Positions 39,699 through 51,745 of a DNA stretch of 59,629 bases are shown here, one piece after another. The translations under genes and the position numbers were made by a program. Where the stretch lies: the NCBI RefSeq assembly GCF_001552555.1, contig NZ_BCRK01000014.1:1-59629 (forward strand), in the 5' to 3' direction. The DNA comes from Nocardiopsis trehalosi NBRC 14201 (GTDB taxonomy: Bacteria > Actinomycetota > Actinomycetes > Streptosporangiales > Streptosporangiaceae). Position 1 is the first letter of the stretch, and each line of letters opens with the position of its first letter. Below the pieces are notes generated by a model. It did no database searches. It was not told the origin of the DNA and saw only the letters and a list, made by a program, of their open reading frames with translations.

Positions 39699-42600
39699 GT
39701 GACGGACAACGGGGGAGGACGGTTCGACTCGCCGCAGGGCGAGTACGAGCCCCGGCAGCAGGATTCGGGCTCGTGGTTCACACCGAGTGGCCACCGGTCC
39801 CAAGCGCAGTCGGCCTACCAGGACACCAACGAGGACGCCGCCGAGAACGACGGCGCCCCCGGTGACGACCGCGACCCCGCGACGCGGCGGGACGAGCCGG
39901 GCGGGACCCCCTTCAGCGGGTTCCCCGACACCGGCGGCTACCCCGGGCTGGGCGGCGCCCGCTCGGGGCTGGCCGAGCCCTACCCCGACGCGCTGAGCGG
40001 CCTCGGCGGACCGCCGGGTCCCCCGGGCGGAACGGGGCCGCAGACCCCGCCGCCGCCCGGCCGCCCCTACGCGGGCCCCGCCGGGCGCGGCGGCCCTGCG
40101 GAGCGCCCCGGCGACGCGTTCCCCGGGTTCCCCGCGACCGAGCCGTTCGCCGCGGCGCCGTCCGGCGGCCCCGCCGACGGTGCCGCGCCCGGCCGGCCGG
40201 AGCCCGACGCCGGCGTGTACCGGGTGCCCACGGGCGGGTGGCCCGCCTCAGGCCCCGACGACCCCGCGCGGGGCGCGTTCGGCGGCACCGGCGGCTACCC
40301 GGGCTTCGGCGCGAGCGCGCGCCGGGGCGACCTCGGCAGCCCCGACGACTCCCCGCGCCCCGACGGCCGGGGCGGCTTCCCGGGCCCCGACGGCCGCGGC
40401 GACTCCCCGTCCGGGGACCGCCCGGCCCCGGGCGCCCCCTACGGTGACGCCTACGGCGCGGGCGGCGACGACCGCCCCTCCGGCGCACCGCACCGCGACC
40501 CCGCCGATGGCCCCCTGGGCGGTCCGCGCACCGGGACGCCCTGGGGCGGCACCGCCGACCCGGAGCCGGCCCGTTCCGGGTACCGCTTCGACGCGCCGTA
40601 CTCCCCGGTGTCCGGAGCGGCGGGCGACGACCCCCACGCGGCGGGCCGCGCCGACGCGTTCCGCGACCCCGCCACCGCGTACCCGGCCGCGTCCGGCGCG
40701 CCCGCCACCTGGCCGGGCTCGGCGGCGGCCGACGGCACCCCGGGCCGGCCCGACCCGGCCGACCGGTACACCGACGACCTCTCACCGCGCGCGCCGGGCG
40801 CCGACCCGGGCGACCGCCCGTATGGTTCCGGCCCGCTGGGGTCGGGCGGCGACCGCGCTTACGGCTCGGACCCGTCGGGTTCGGACGGCGACCGCGACGG
40901 CCGCCCTTACGGTTCCGACCCGCTGGGCGCCCCGCGCGACCCGGCGGGCGACGACCGCGGCCCGGGTCCTCTCGGCGGCGACGCCCCGTCCTGGGACCCC
41001 GCCGCCGACCGCCCCTGGGACTCCGGTGGCGCCGCTCCGGCCACCCCGTGGGAGACCGGTTCCACCCCCGAGGTCTGGGAGACCGGCGCCCACCCGGCGC
41101 CGGGCGGCCCGGACCGCGATCCCGCCGACGCCCGCGCCGACGGCGGCGTGCCGCGCGACCCGGGCGCGGACCCCGGCGACCGCCCTTACGGTTCCGACCC
41201 ACTGGACTCGGACGCCTCCCGCGACGAGCGGTCCTATGGTTCCGACTCGTCCCGTGACGACCGTCGCTACGGTTCCGACCCGCTGGGCTCGGACGCCCCC
41301 CGCGACGAGCGGTCCTACGGCTCCGGCCCGCTGGACTCGGACACGTCCCGCGACGACCGTCCTTACGGCTCCGACCCGCTGGACGCCCCGCGCGATACCT
41401 CCGCACCGGCGTACGCCACCGGCGGCGACCCGTTCGGCGCCGCCGACCGGAGGCGCGACGGGTACGGCGACCGCGACTCCGCCCCGGACCCGCTCGGCGG
41501 CCCCTACAGTGGCGCCGCCGATCCGCTCGGCGAGCCCCGCTCCGGCGACCGCGCCCCGGGCACCGACCCGTTGGGCGGCTCCCACGGTGACGCTGCGGGT
41601 GAGCGCCGGTACGGTGCCGACTCGGGCGACCGTGACCCGTTGGCCGGTCCCTACGGCGCCGCCTCGGACGACCGCCCGTACGGTGACCGCGACTCCGCCC
41701 CGGACCCGCTCGGCGGGCCCTACGGCGATGCCCCGGGCGAGCGCCGGTACGGCGCCGGCACCGATGACCGCGACCCCCTCGGCGGGCCCTACCGCGATGG
41801 ACCCGGTACCGGCCCGCTCGGTGCCCCCTACGGTGACGCCCCGGACGAGCGCCGGTACGGCGCCGACTCCGAGGCCGGTGACCGCGATCCGCTCGGCGGT
41901 CCTCACCGTGCCGCCTCGGGCGAGCGCCCGTACGGTGACCGCGCCTCGGGTGCCGATCCGCTGGGCGGTTCCTATGGCGACGCCTCGGGGGAGCGCCGGT
42001 ACGGTGCCGACTCGGGCGACCGCGACCCGTTGGCCGGTCCCTACGGCGACGCGTCGGGCGAGCGCCCGTACGGTGCCGACTCCGGTGACCGCGATCCGCT
42101 CGGCGGCTCCTCCGGCGACACCTCGGATGACCGTCCGTACGGGGACCGCGCCTCGGGTGCCGATCCGCTGGGCGGTTCCTACGGTGACGCCTCGGGGGAG
42201 CGCCGGTACGGTGCCGACTCGGGCGACCGCGACCCGTTGGCCGGTCTCTACGGTGACACCTCGGGCGAGCGTCCGTACGGTGCCGACCGCGACCCCGAAC
42301 CCCGGTACGGCGATCCCGGCACCGACCCGCTCGGCGCCGGCCCCGGCGCCCTGGGCGGGAGCGGGTGGCGCGACTCCACCGGTACGGACGACGACGACCG
42401 GTGGGGCGCCGCAGCACGCTACGACGACGAGCTGACCCGGCCGCGCGCCGACCGCGACGACGGCCCCGGCTCCCCGGCGCCGTCCGCCGACGCCCCGTCC
42501 GACGCCTCCGGTACCGCCGACCGCGGTTCCGACCTCGGCGGTGGACTGGGCACCGGCAGCGGCAACACCTGGGCCTTCAGCCGCGACGACCCCCGCCTGC

Positions 42601-43913
42601 CCGCCGAGGTCCGCGAGGCCGCCGAGCGCGCCCAGAAGAAGCGGCGCGACGGCTCTCCCGACCACACCACCCAGGTGTTCCGGTCGGGCGACGGCGCCTC
42701 GCCCGGCTCCGACGACCCGCTCGGCGACATCGCCGCCCGCCAGGCGCAGGCGCGCACCGACCAGGCCGGCACGGGTCCGTGGCCCGCCGTCCCCGGTCCC
42801 GACGCGGGCGAGGGCACGCAGGCGATGCCGGCCGTCTCCGACGAGCTCGGCCCCGACCCGCGCGGCGGCCGCACGGACGACCCGTACGCGGCCTACGGTC
42901 CCGGAGCGGGCACCGGCGGGTGGCCGCAGCAGTCCGCCCCGGCCTACCCGGGCGCCGGCGACACCGGTTCCTGGTCGCCCGCCGCTCCCGGTCCCGACGC
43001 GGGCGAGGGCACGCAGGCGATGCCGGCCGTCTCCGACGAACTCGGGCCCGACGGACGGGGCGACCCGCTGGGTGCACCGGGCGGATACGGCCGCGGCGAC
43101 CGGTACGCCGGCGACGACCGCGCCGACGCCCCCTATGGTCACGGCCCCGGCGCCGACGGCCGGACCCAGGGCTACGAGGACGGGCCGGCCGGGTACGGAT
43201 ACGGCCAGGGCCCGTCGGGCCCGCAGCAGGCGTACGCGCCGTCCGGTCCGCAGCCGTCCTACGGCCCCGGCGGCGACGGGTCCGGCGCCGGCCACCCCGG
43301 CCCCGGGTACGACCAGAACTCCGGGCCGCAGTACGGCGGGGCGCCCGACGGCTACGCCGATCGCGGCCCCGACGGCTACTACGACCAGGGCCCGGAGGGC
43401 TACGCCGATCGCGGTCCGGGCGGGTACCCGGACCAGGGCCCGGAGGGCTACGGCGATCGCGGCCCCAACGGGTACTACGACCAGGGCCCCGACGGCTACG
43501 ACGACGGTGACCGCGACCAGCCGCACGGGCGGCCGGAACCGCGCGGCCGCCGTGGCCGGTCCGGCCGCGACCCCGTCGCGGACGAGTTCCCCGGGTTCGA
43601 CGACCGCCCGCCGGGCGACGCCGCCGGCGACCACTACCCGGGGTACGACGGCGTCGACGTCGACTACTGGCCCGAGACCGCGCCCGGCGCCATGGCCACC
43701 CTGTGGCTCGGCATCGTCGGACTCGTGCCGCTGATCGGCCTGTTCACCGCCATCGCCGCCCTCATCACGGGCGGGAAGGCGCGCCGCGCCATCCGCGCGT
43801 CCAACGGTGAACTGGAGGGCCTCAACCTGGTGAAGATCGGCACCGTCCTGGCCTGGGTGGGTATCGCCCTCTTCCTGGTCGAGGCGGTGGCGGGGGTCTT
43901 CACCCTGCTCTGA
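39699..43913 (+). CDS. Giant disordered repeat protein with C-terminal DUF4190 membrane domain
   Basis: This 1404-residue protein has about 1320 residues of disordered, Gly/Pro/Asp/Arg/Tyr-rich sequence. A short domain with two membrane spans (ATLWLGIVGLVPLIGLFTAI and VKIGTVLAWVGIALFLVEAV) follows, of the DUF4190 type. Residues ~370-870 carry degenerate repeats built on YGSDPLGS and RRYGADSGDRDPLAGPYGD. Two ~20-residue blocks around PGPDAGEGTQAMPAVSDELG are near-identical, and the region before the membrane domain repeats GPDGYYDQGP-like units. There is no signal peptide; the long N-terminal part is probably cytoplasmic, tethered to the membrane. Typical DUF4190 proteins are only 100-400 residues. 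GTG at 39699 follows GGGAGATCGAGG. Codon bias is consistent throughout, so it is real; function unknown. Confidence 0.85.
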   Translation: MTDNGGGRFDSPQGEYEPRQQDSGSWFTPSGHRSQAQSAYQDTNEDAAENDGAPGDDRDPATRRDEPGGTPFSGFPDTGGYPGLGGARSGLAEPYPDALSGLGGPPGPPGGTGPQTPPPPGRPYAGPAGRGGPAERPGDAFPGFPATEPFAAAPSGGPADGAAPGRPEPDAGVYRVPTGGWPASGPDDPARGAFGGTGGYPGFGASARRGDLGSPDDSPRPDGRGGFPGPDGRGDSPSGDRPAPGAPYGDAYGAGGDDRPSGAPHRDPADGPLGGPRTGTPWGGTADPEPARSGYRFDAPYSPVSGAAGDDPHAAGRADAFRDPATAYPAASGAPATWPGSAAADGTPGRPDPADRYTDDLSPRAPGADPGDRPYGSGPLGSGGDRAYGSDPSGSDGDRDGRPYGSDPLGAPRDPAGDDRGPGPLGGDAPSWDPAADRPWDSGGAAPATPWETGSTPEVWETGAHPAPGGPDRDPADARADGGVPRDPGADPGDRPYGSDPLDSDASRDERSYGSDSSRDDRRYGSDPLGSDAPRDERSYGSGPLDSDTSRDDRPYGSDPLDAPRDTSAPAYATGGDPFGAADRRRDGYGDRDSAPDPLGGPYSGAADPLGEPRSGDRAPGTDPLGGSHGDAAGERRYGADSGDRDPLAGPYGAASDDRPYGDRDSAPDPLGGPYGDAPGERRYGAGTDDRDPLGGPYRDGPGTGPLGAPYGDAPDERRYGADSEAGDRDPLGGPHRAASGERPYGDRASGADPLGGSYGDASGERRYGADSGDRDPLAGPYGDASGERPYGADSGDRDPLGGSSGDTSDDRPYGDRASGADPLGGSYGDASGERRYGADSGDRDPLAGLYGDTSGERPYGADRDPEPRYGDPGTDPLGAGPGALGGSGWRDSTGTDDDDRWGAAARYDDELTRPRADRDDGPGSPAPSADAPSDASGTADRGSDLGGGLGTGSGNTWAFSRDDPRLPAEVREAAERAQKKRRDGSPDHTTQVFRSGDGASPGSDDPLGDIAARQAQARTDQAGTGPWPAVPGPDAGEGTQAMPAVSDELGPDPRGGRTDDPYAAYGPGAGTGGWPQQSAPAYPGAGDTGSWSPAAPGPDAGEGTQAMPAVSDELGPDGRGDPLGAPGGYGRGDRYAGDDRADAPYGHGPGADGRTQGYEDGPAGYGYGQGPSGPQQAYAPSGPQPSYGPGGDGSGAGHPGPGYDQNSGPQYGGAPDGYADRGPDGYYDQGPEGYADRGPGGYPDQGPEGYGDRGPNGYYDQGPDGYDDGDRDQPHGRPEPRGRRGRSGRDPVADEFPGFDDRPPGDAAGDHYPGYDGVDVDYWPETAPGAMATLWLGIVGLVPLIGLFTAIAALITGGKARRAIRASNGELEGLNLVKIGTVLAWVGIALFLVEAVAGVFTLL
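41575..42300 (+). repeat. Degenerate coding tandem repeats in the DUF4190 protein gene
   Basis: The clearest unit is 207 nt (69 codons). Copy 41937-42143 is followed by 42144-42350, with the first ~100 nt nearly identical and the rest diverging. Shorter related units start near 41580 and 41660. All periods are multiples of 3, so the reading frame is preserved. Confidence 0.8.
42792..43045 (+). repeat. Pair of ~59-nt near-identical blocks in the DUF4190 protein gene
   Basis: Copies at 42792-42850 and 42987-43045 differ at only two or three bases and encode PGPDAGEGTQAMPAVSDELG. They are 195 nt apart, again a multiple of three. Confidence 0.85.
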
Positions 43914-43930
43914 CCCGTCCACGCACGTAC

Positions 43931-43967
43931 GGAAGGCCCGGCCCGCCCCGCGCGGCCCGGGCCTTCC
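43931..43967 (+). terminator. Terminator after the DUF4190 gene
   Basis: A perfect 11-bp stem (43931-43941 with 43957-43967) lies 17 nt past the stop codon. Confidence 0.75.
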
Positions 43968-44160
43968 GCCTGACCGGCCGCGTCCTCCGCCCCCGCGCCG
44001 CGCCGGTCCGGCGCGGTGGTACCGGACCCGGGCGGCCGGTCCCGCGCGGCGGGGCCGGGGCTGTGATGCCAACCGCCGGGGCGCCCCCGGCCGTTCGGCG
44101 TGAGTGACCTCGCGGGCGTCCGCCTGGGGGTTCCCGGCTGAGGAGGTTCGGAGAGCCGCG

Positions 44161-44715
44161 ATGTCGTCGGCACAGGTTGGCCGTGGAGCGCGTGGTCACG
44201 TGCGGGTGGGAGCCCTTGCGGCCGCGCTCCTCCTACTCGCGGGGTGCGCATGGTCGGGGGAGCAGGCGTCGGAGGCGCCCCCGACGTCGTCGCCGATGCC
44301 CACCGACCCGGCGGAGTTGCGAGAGGGGTTCGAGGAGCAGAGCGGGCTGACCGTGCCGTCCGACGCCACGGACCTGGAGATCGAGGGGACGTGCCGCGAC
44401 GGCGACCTGTCCTTCTACGAGCTCCGGTTCACCACCACGCGCGGTGGCGCCGAGGACATCTGCGCCGCCGACGGCTTCCAGGCGCTCCCGCTCGACGGAC
44501 CTCCCGACGCCGGATGGGTGGAGGACTTCCCCGTGCAGGAGGACAACACGGAGATCGCGTCGACCGTCCGGTGCCGTGGTGGCCACCCCACCGAGCCGGT
44601 GCAGCGCGGGGTGCTCGTGGTGTTCACCGAGGCCGGGATGGTGCACGACGACGGGAGTCCGGACGGCGGGGACGCGGCGGTCGTCTACGCCTACAGCGGC
44701 GAGTACCCGGGGTAG
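44161..44715 (+). CDS. Putative lipoprotein, unknown function
   Basis: This 184-residue protein has a lipoprotein signal: charged start, hydrophobic VGALAAALLLLAGC with lipobox LAGC (Cys29), then a Ser/Pro/Thr-rich linker. The mature domain is acidic and contains three cysteines (GTCRDG, EDICAADG, VRCRGG), of which two may form a disulfide. The phrase FYELRFTTTRGGAEDICAA suggests a small alpha-beta extracellular domain; I do not recognise the family. ATG at 44161 has GGAGAG 5 nt upstream. Its position after rpoC and before rpsL suggests an accessory insertion in an otherwise conserved block. Confidence 0.8.
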   Translation: MSSAQVGRGARGHVRVGALAAALLLLAGCAWSGEQASEAPPTSSPMPTDPAELREGFEEQSGLTVPSDATDLEIEGTCRDGDLSFYELRFTTTRGGAEDICAADGFQALPLDGPPDAGWVEDFPVQEDNTEIASTVRCRGGHPTEPVQRGVLVVFTEAGMVHDDGSPDGGDAAVVYAYSGEYPG

Positions 44716-44954
44716 CCGCCGCTTCGGCGGCGTCCGACATCCCGGGTCGGCGGATCGGCCGGGGGAGCAGTGGGCGGGGGCCGGCGCCGGCCGTCTGGGA
44801 ACGTGGAACCGGTGCCGGGTGGGCGATGTGGGAGGTGGCGGTGGCGGAGCGGCGATAATCCGCCCGTGCACTCACCGGGAGCGCGTACACTGGGTTTCGG
44901 CCTACGGCAGCATGCGGCTGCGGAGTACGGGTACCGAGGGTCCCGGTCGCCATT

Positions 44955-44983
44955 TTGACCGGCTGGACCGTGTTCGGTACTCT
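44955..44983 (+). promoter_or_regulatory. str operon promoter (rpsL)
   Basis: TTGACC (44955-44960), 17-nt spacer, TACTCT (44978-44983), a near-consensus promoter. The message would start near 44990, leaving an untranslated leader of about 255 nt before rpsL. In the rest of the 530-bp gap 44716-45245 I see no gene. Confidence 0.75.
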
Positions 44984-45245
44984 TTAACTTCGTGCCCGTG
45001 AGTCAACGGGTCACACGTGTGCGCTTTTGGTCGGACCCGCACGCCGGGCGGCGAATGAGAGCGGCGCGTGAACCTCCTCCCATGACATTCGACCGTCAGG
45101 TCGGGCGTACATCGCGGCCCCGCCATGCTCGGGACAGAGCGCGACACGCCCGACTGCGGGGGCCGGGGGGAACGGGAAATCCAGCAGGTCAACAGGCGAC
45201 ACGGCTAACAGAACCGGCGTAGGTCACGAGAAAGACGGAGACGCG

Positions 45246-45617
<372 letters not shown>

Positions 45618-45619
45618 CC

Positions 45620-46090
45620 ATGCCGCGCAAGGGCCCGGCGCCGAAGCGCCAGCTGATCACCGACCCGGTCTACGGATCGCCGCTCGTCACGTCGCTCATC
45701 AACAAGGTGCTGCTCGACGGCAAGCGGTCGATCGCCCAGGGCATCGTCTACGACGCCCTTGAGGGCGCTCGGGAGAAGACCGGGCAGGACCCCCTCGTGG
45801 TGCTCAAGCGCGCGCTGGACAACGTGAAGCCCGCCCTTGAGGTGCGCAGCCGCCGCGTCGGTGGCGCCACCTACCAGGTGCCGGTCGAGGTCCGTTCGTC
45901 CCGCAGCACCACCCTGGCCCTCCGCTGGCTGGTCACCTACGCGCGGCAGCGCCGCGAGAAGACGATGACCGAGCGTCTGATGAACGAGCTGGTCGACGCC
46001 AGCAACGGTCTCGGCGCCAGCGTCAAGCGCCGCGAGGACACGCACAAGATGGCGGAGTCGAACAAGGCCTTCGCCCACTACCGCTGGTAA
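45620..46090 (+). CDS. rpsG: Ribosomal protein S7
   Basis: S7 initiates assembly of the 30S head and represses the str operon in some bacteria. The 156-residue protein starts [20 protein letters not shown], contains [14 protein letters not shown] and ends [21 protein letters not shown]. The ATG is 2 bp after rpsL, with GAAGGAG overlapping the rpsL end. fusA follows 46 bp later. Confidence 0.98.
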   Translation: MPRKGPAPKRQLITDPVYGSPLVTSLINKVLLDGKRSIAQGIVYDALEGAREKTGQDPLVVLKRALDNVKPALEVRSRRVGGATYQVPVEVRSSRSTTLALRWLVTYARQRREKTMTERLMNELVDASNGLGASVKRREDTHKMAESNKAFAHYRW

Positions 46091-46136
46091 CCCCCGCGGC
46101 CGAATCGATACGAGAGACCGAGAGAAGACGAGCCAC

Positions 46137-48251
<2,115 letters not shown>

Positions 48252-48303
48252 GTGCGACACGTAACCAGTCAGCTAGCAACCCTGTACGTCTAGGAGAAAT
48301 CCA

Positions 48304-49497
48304 GTGGCGAAGGCCAAGTTCGAGCGGACCAAGCCGCACGTCAACATCGGCACCATCGGTCACATCGACCACGGTAAGACCACGCTTACCGCCGCCATCA
48401 CCAAGGTCCTGCACGACGCTTTCCCGGACCTCAACCCCTTCACGCCGTTCGAGGACATCGACAACGCTCCTGAGGAGCGCGAGCGCGGTATCACCATCTC
48501 CGTCGCCCACGTCGAGTACCAGACCGAGGCGCGCCACTACGCGCACGTCGACTGCCCCGGCCACGCGGACTACGTGAAGAACATGATCACCGGTGCGGCG
48601 CAGATGGACGGCGCCATCCTGGTGGTGGCCGCGACCGACGGTCCGATGCCGCAGACCAAGGAGCACGTCCTCCTGGCCCGCCAGGTCGGCGTCCCCTACA
48701 TCGTCGTCGCCCTGAACAAGGCCGACATGGTGGACGACGAGGAGATCTTCGAGCTCGTCGAGCTCGAGGTCCGCGAGCTCCTCAGCGAGTACGAGTTCCC
48801 GGGTGACGACGTCCCCGTCGTCAAGGTCTCCGCGCTCAAGGCCCTCGAGGGCGACGCGGAGTGGGGCAAGTCCGTCCTGGACCTGATGAAGGCCGTGGAC
48901 GAGAGCATCCCCGAGCCCGAGCGCGACATCGACAAGCCCTTCCTCATGCCGATCGAGGACGTCTTCTCGATCACCGGCCGCGGCACCGTCGTGACCGGCC
49001 GGATCGAGCGCGGCGTCGTCAACGTCAACGAGACGGTCGACATCGTCGGCATCAAGGAAGAGAAGCAGTCCACCACGGTCACCGGCGTGGAGATGTTCCG
49101 CAAGCTGCTCGACCAGGGCCAGGCGGGCGACAACGTCGGCCTGCTCCTGCGCGGCATCAAGCGCGAGGACGTCGAGCGCGGCCAGGTCGTCATCAAGCCC
49201 GGCACCACGACCCCGCACACCGAGTTCGAGGCGCAGGTCGTCATCCTGTCCAAGGACGAGGGCGGCCGCCACACGCCGTTCTTCAACAACTACCGCCCGC
49301 AGTTCTACTTCCGCACCACCGACGTCACCGGCGTCGTGACGCTGCCGGAGGGCACCGAGATGGTCATGCCCGGTGACAACACCGAGATGACCGTCCAGCT
49401 CATCCAGCCGATCGCGATGGAGGACGGCCTCAAGTTCGCCATCCGCGAGGGTGGCCGGACCGTGGGCGCGGGCCGCGTCACCAAGATCATCAAGTAG
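48304..49497 (+). CDS. tuf: Translation elongation factor Tu
   Basis: EF-Tu delivers aminoacyl-tRNA. The 397-residue protein has GHIDHGKT (residues 19-26), [12 protein letters not shown] and NKADMVD, and a C-terminal beta barrel ending [12 protein letters not shown] at 48304 begins [13 protein letters not shown] after AGGAGAA with good spacing. It is the last gene of the str operon; two hairpins follow. It is the probable target of the Doc toxin encoded at 31383-31754. Only this tuf is in the window; actinobacteria often have a second copy elsewhere. Confidence 0.98.
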   Translation: MAKAKFERTKPHVNIGTIGHIDHGKTTLTAAITKVLHDAFPDLNPFTPFEDIDNAPEERERGITISVAHVEYQTEARHYAHVDCPGHADYVKNMITGAAQMDGAILVVAATDGPMPQTKEHVLLARQVGVPYIVVALNKADMVDDEEIFELVELEVRELLSEYEFPGDDVPVVKVSALKALEGDAEWGKSVLDLMKAVDESIPEPERDIDKPFLMPIEDVFSITGRGTVVTGRIERGVVNVNETVDIVGIKEEKQSTTVTGVEMFRKLLDQGQAGDNVGLLLRGIKREDVERGQVVIKPGTTTPHTEFEAQVVILSKDEGGRHTPFFNNYRPQFYFRTTDVTGVVTLPEGTEMVMPGDNTEMTVQLIQPIAMEDGLKFAIREGGRTVGAGRVTKIIK

Positions 49498-49514
49498 CAC
49501 GACCGCGCGGGGAC

Positions 49515-49540
49515 GCCGGCGGCGCACCATTTCCGCCGGC
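49515..49540 (+). terminator. First hairpin after tuf
   Basis: A perfect 8-bp stem GCCGGCGG/CCGCCGGC with a 10-nt loop starts 18 nt after the tuf stop codon. Confidence 0.65.
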
Positions 49541-49549
49541 CCCCCGGGT

Positions 49550-49580
49550 GGCGGCCGGGCCGCACCACGGCCCGGCCGCC
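49550..49580 (+). terminator. Second hairpin after tuf
   Basis: A perfect 13-bp stem (49550-49562 with 49568-49580) with a CACCA loop follows 10 bp behind the first. Together they separate the str operon from the S10 operon. The S10 promoter must lie between 49581 and 49757; I could not assign it with confidence. Confidence 0.75.
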
Positions 49581-49757
49581 GCACCATGAACGACGTCATC
49601 GGGCTCTGTAGCGGTGATGCACCTCAGGGGACAGCCCTGTAGCGGTTTCTCAGGTGAATAGAGCCACAAGGACAAGGGCGCCCCTCTGCAGGGCACAGGG
49701 CCGGGTCACCTGGCACCGCGCCTCTACGGACACTAAGCGAAGGACGATAAGGCCACC

Positions 49758-50066
49758 ATGGCGGGACAGAAGATCCGCATTCGGCTCAAGGCCTATGACC
49801 ACGAGGTCATCGACAGCTCGGCGCGCAAGATCGTCGAGACCGTGACGCGCACTGGCGCGCAGGTCGCTGGCCCGGTGCCGTTGCCGACGGAGAAGAACGT
49901 TTACTGCGTCATCCGATCGCCGCACAAGTACAAGGACTCGCGCGAGCACTTCGAGATGCGCACGCACAAGCGGCTGATCGACATCATCGACCCGACGCCG
50001 AAGACCGTCGACTCGCTCATGCGGCTCGACCTTCCGGCCGGCGTCGACATCGAGATCAAGCTCTAA
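49758..50066 (+). CDS. rpsJ: Ribosomal protein S10
   Basis: S10 (NusE) is also the partner of NusG. The 102-residue protein starts [20 protein letters not shown] and contains [32 protein letters not shown] in its standard form. AAGGCC lies just upstream of the ATG. It opens the S10 operon, with rplC 13 bp later. Confidence 0.98.
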   Translation: MAGQKIRIRLKAYDHEVIDSSARKIVETVTRTGAQVAGPVPLPTEKNVYCVIRSPHKYKDSREHFEMRTHKRLIDIIDPTPKTVDSLMRLDLPAGVDIEIKL

Positions 50067-50079
50067 GGGACGCACAGAC

Positions 50080-50730
50080 ATGGCCACCAAGCAGATCAAG
50101 GGAGTTCTGGGCGAGAAGCTCGGCATGACCCAGGTCTTCGACGACGCGGGCCGCATCGTGCCCGTGACCGTCCTGAAGGCCGGTCCGTGCGTCGTGACGC
50201 GCGTCCGCACTCCGGAGACCGACGGCTACTCCGCCGTCCAGCTCGGCTACGGGCAGATCAACCCGCGCAAGGTGAACAAGCCGCTCGGCGACTACCTGCG
50301 CAAGCACGAGCTGACCCCGCGCCGCCACTACGTCGAGGTCCGCACCTCCGACGCGACCGAGTACACGCTCGGCCAGGAGGTCACCGCGGAGACGTTCGAG
50401 ACCGGCCAGAAGGTCGACGTCACGGGCAAGAGCAAGGGCAAGGGCTTCGCCGGTGTCATGAAGCGCCACGGCTTCCGCGGCCTCAGCGCCTCGCACGGCA
50501 CCCAGCGCAAGCACCGCTCGCCCGGCTCCATCGGCGGCTGCGCCACGCCCGGCCGCGTGTTCAAGGGCCTGCGGATGGCGGGGCGCATGGGCAACGTGCG
50601 CAAGACCATCCAGAACCTCACCGTCCACTCGGTGGACACCGAGAAGGGCCTCATCCTGGTGAAGGGCGCGGTGCCCGGCCCCAACGGCGGGCTGGTGCTC
50701 GTCCGCACCGCCGCGAAGGGGGACAAGTAG
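50080..50730 (+). CDS. rplC: Ribosomal protein L3
   Basis: L3 organises the peptidyl-transferase region. The 216-residue protein begins [20 protein letters not shown] and contains [15 protein letters not shown] and [16 protein letters not shown], the loop that reaches the catalytic centre. Length and sequence are ordinary. It is 13 bp after rpsJ; rplD follows after 2 bp. Confidence 0.98.
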   Translation: MATKQIKGVLGEKLGMTQVFDDAGRIVPVTVLKAGPCVVTRVRTPETDGYSAVQLGYGQINPRKVNKPLGDYLRKHELTPRRHYVEVRTSDATEYTLGQEVTAETFETGQKVDVTGKSKGKGFAGVMKRHGFRGLSASHGTQRKHRSPGSIGGCATPGRVFKGLRMAGRMGNVRKTIQNLTVHSVDTEKGLILVKGAVPGPNGGLVLVRTAAKGDK

Positions 50731-50732
50731 TC

Positions 50733-51404
50733 ATGGCGACGATCGAGGTCAAGAACCCCGACGGCGCGGCCGGCCGGAGCGTCGAGCTTCCTGAGGCGAT
50801 CTTCGAGCAGCAGGTCAACATCCCGCTGATCCACCAGGTCGTCGTCGCACAGGAGGCCGCGGGCCGCCAGGGCACGCACTCCACGAAGACCCGGGGCGAG
50901 GTCCGCGGCGGCGGCAAGAAGCCGTACCGCCAGAAGGGCACCGGTCGGGCCCGCCAGGGCTCCACCCGCGCCCCGCAGTTCGCCGGCGGCGGCGTCGTCC
51001 ACGGCCCCAAGCCGCGCGACTACAGCCAGCGCACCCCGAAGAAGATGAAGGCCGCCGCCCTGCGCGGCGCCCTCTCGGACCGGGCGCGCCACGGCCGCGT
51101 GCACGTCATCAGCGGCTTCATCGCCGAGGACACCACGGCCAAGCGCACCCAGGCCGCGCTCAAGGCGCTCCGCCAGGTCACCGCGTCCGACAAGGTCCTG
51201 GTGGTCCTGGACCGCGCCGACGAGCACAACCGCCTGGCGCTGCGCAACCTGCAGGAGGTCCACGTTCTGGACGCCGACCAGGTGAACACCTACGACGTGC
51301 TCTACGCCGACGACATCGTGTTCACCGAGGCCGGCTACGACCAGTTCGTGGCGCACGCCACGGGCGCCTCCGCGGCCGCGGCGTCTGAGGAGGACGACCA
51401 GTGA
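50733..51404 (+). CDS. rplD: Ribosomal protein L4
   Basis: L4 lines the exit tunnel and can repress the S10 operon. The 223-residue protein starts [20 protein letters not shown] and has the tunnel loop around [19 protein letters not shown], followed by [18 protein letters not shown] at 50733 lies 2 bp after rplC. The C-terminus ([12 protein letters not shown]) is longer and more acidic than in E. coli, usual for actinobacteria. Its stop overlaps the rplW start. Confidence 0.97.
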   Translation: MATIEVKNPDGAAGRSVELPEAIFEQQVNIPLIHQVVVAQEAAGRQGTHSTKTRGEVRGGGKKPYRQKGTGRARQGSTRAPQFAGGGVVHGPKPRDYSQRTPKKMKAAALRGALSDRARHGRVHVISGFIAEDTTAKRTQAALKALRQVTASDKVLVVLDRADEHNRLALRNLQEVHVLDADQVNTYDVLYADDIVFTEAGYDQFVAHATGASAAAASEEDDQ

Positions 51405-51691
51405 GGATCCCCGACCCTCGGGACATCATCATCGAACCGGTGATCTCCGAGAAGAGCTACGGGCTCATGGACCAGAACAAGTACACGTTCCTGGTGCAGC
51501 CCGACGCCAACAAGACGCAGATCAAGATCGCGGTGGAGAAGATCTTCGACGTGAAGGTCACCAGCGTGAACACGATCAACCGTCAGGGCAAGCGGAAGCG
51601 CACGCGGTTCGGGTTCGGCAAGCGGCCCGACACCAAGCGCGCGATCGTCAGCCTGCGCGACGGCGACCGGATCGACATCTTCGGCGTCTGA
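51401..51691 (+). CDS. rplW: Ribosomal protein L23
   Basis: L23 sits at the tunnel exit and docks trigger factor and signal recognition particle. The 96-residue protein begins [20 protein letters not shown] and contains [18 protein letters not shown] at 51401 overlaps the rplD stop (GTGA). rplB follows after 54 bp. Confidence 0.97.
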   Translation: MRIPDPRDIIIEPVISEKSYGLMDQNKYTFLVQPDANKTQIKIAVEKIFDVKVTSVNTINRQGKRKRTRFGFGKRPDTKRAIVSLRDGDRIDIFGV

Positions 51692-51745
51692 CCGCTCGCC
51701 TGACCGCTTCACACCGAGCAACACGCAAAGGAATGCGCGAAGAAG

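Noticed and set aside
41575-42350. Repeats as a CRISPR array
   Set aside because: The repeats are in-frame coding, of unequal length, contiguous rather than spaced by unique spacers, and no cas gene is present.
39913-44072. Long frames on both strands in the DUF4190 gene region
   Set aside because: The repetitive GC-rich sequence leaves several frames open. Only the frame 39699-43913 has a ribosome site, a membrane domain and a Gly/Asp/Tyr repeat logic.
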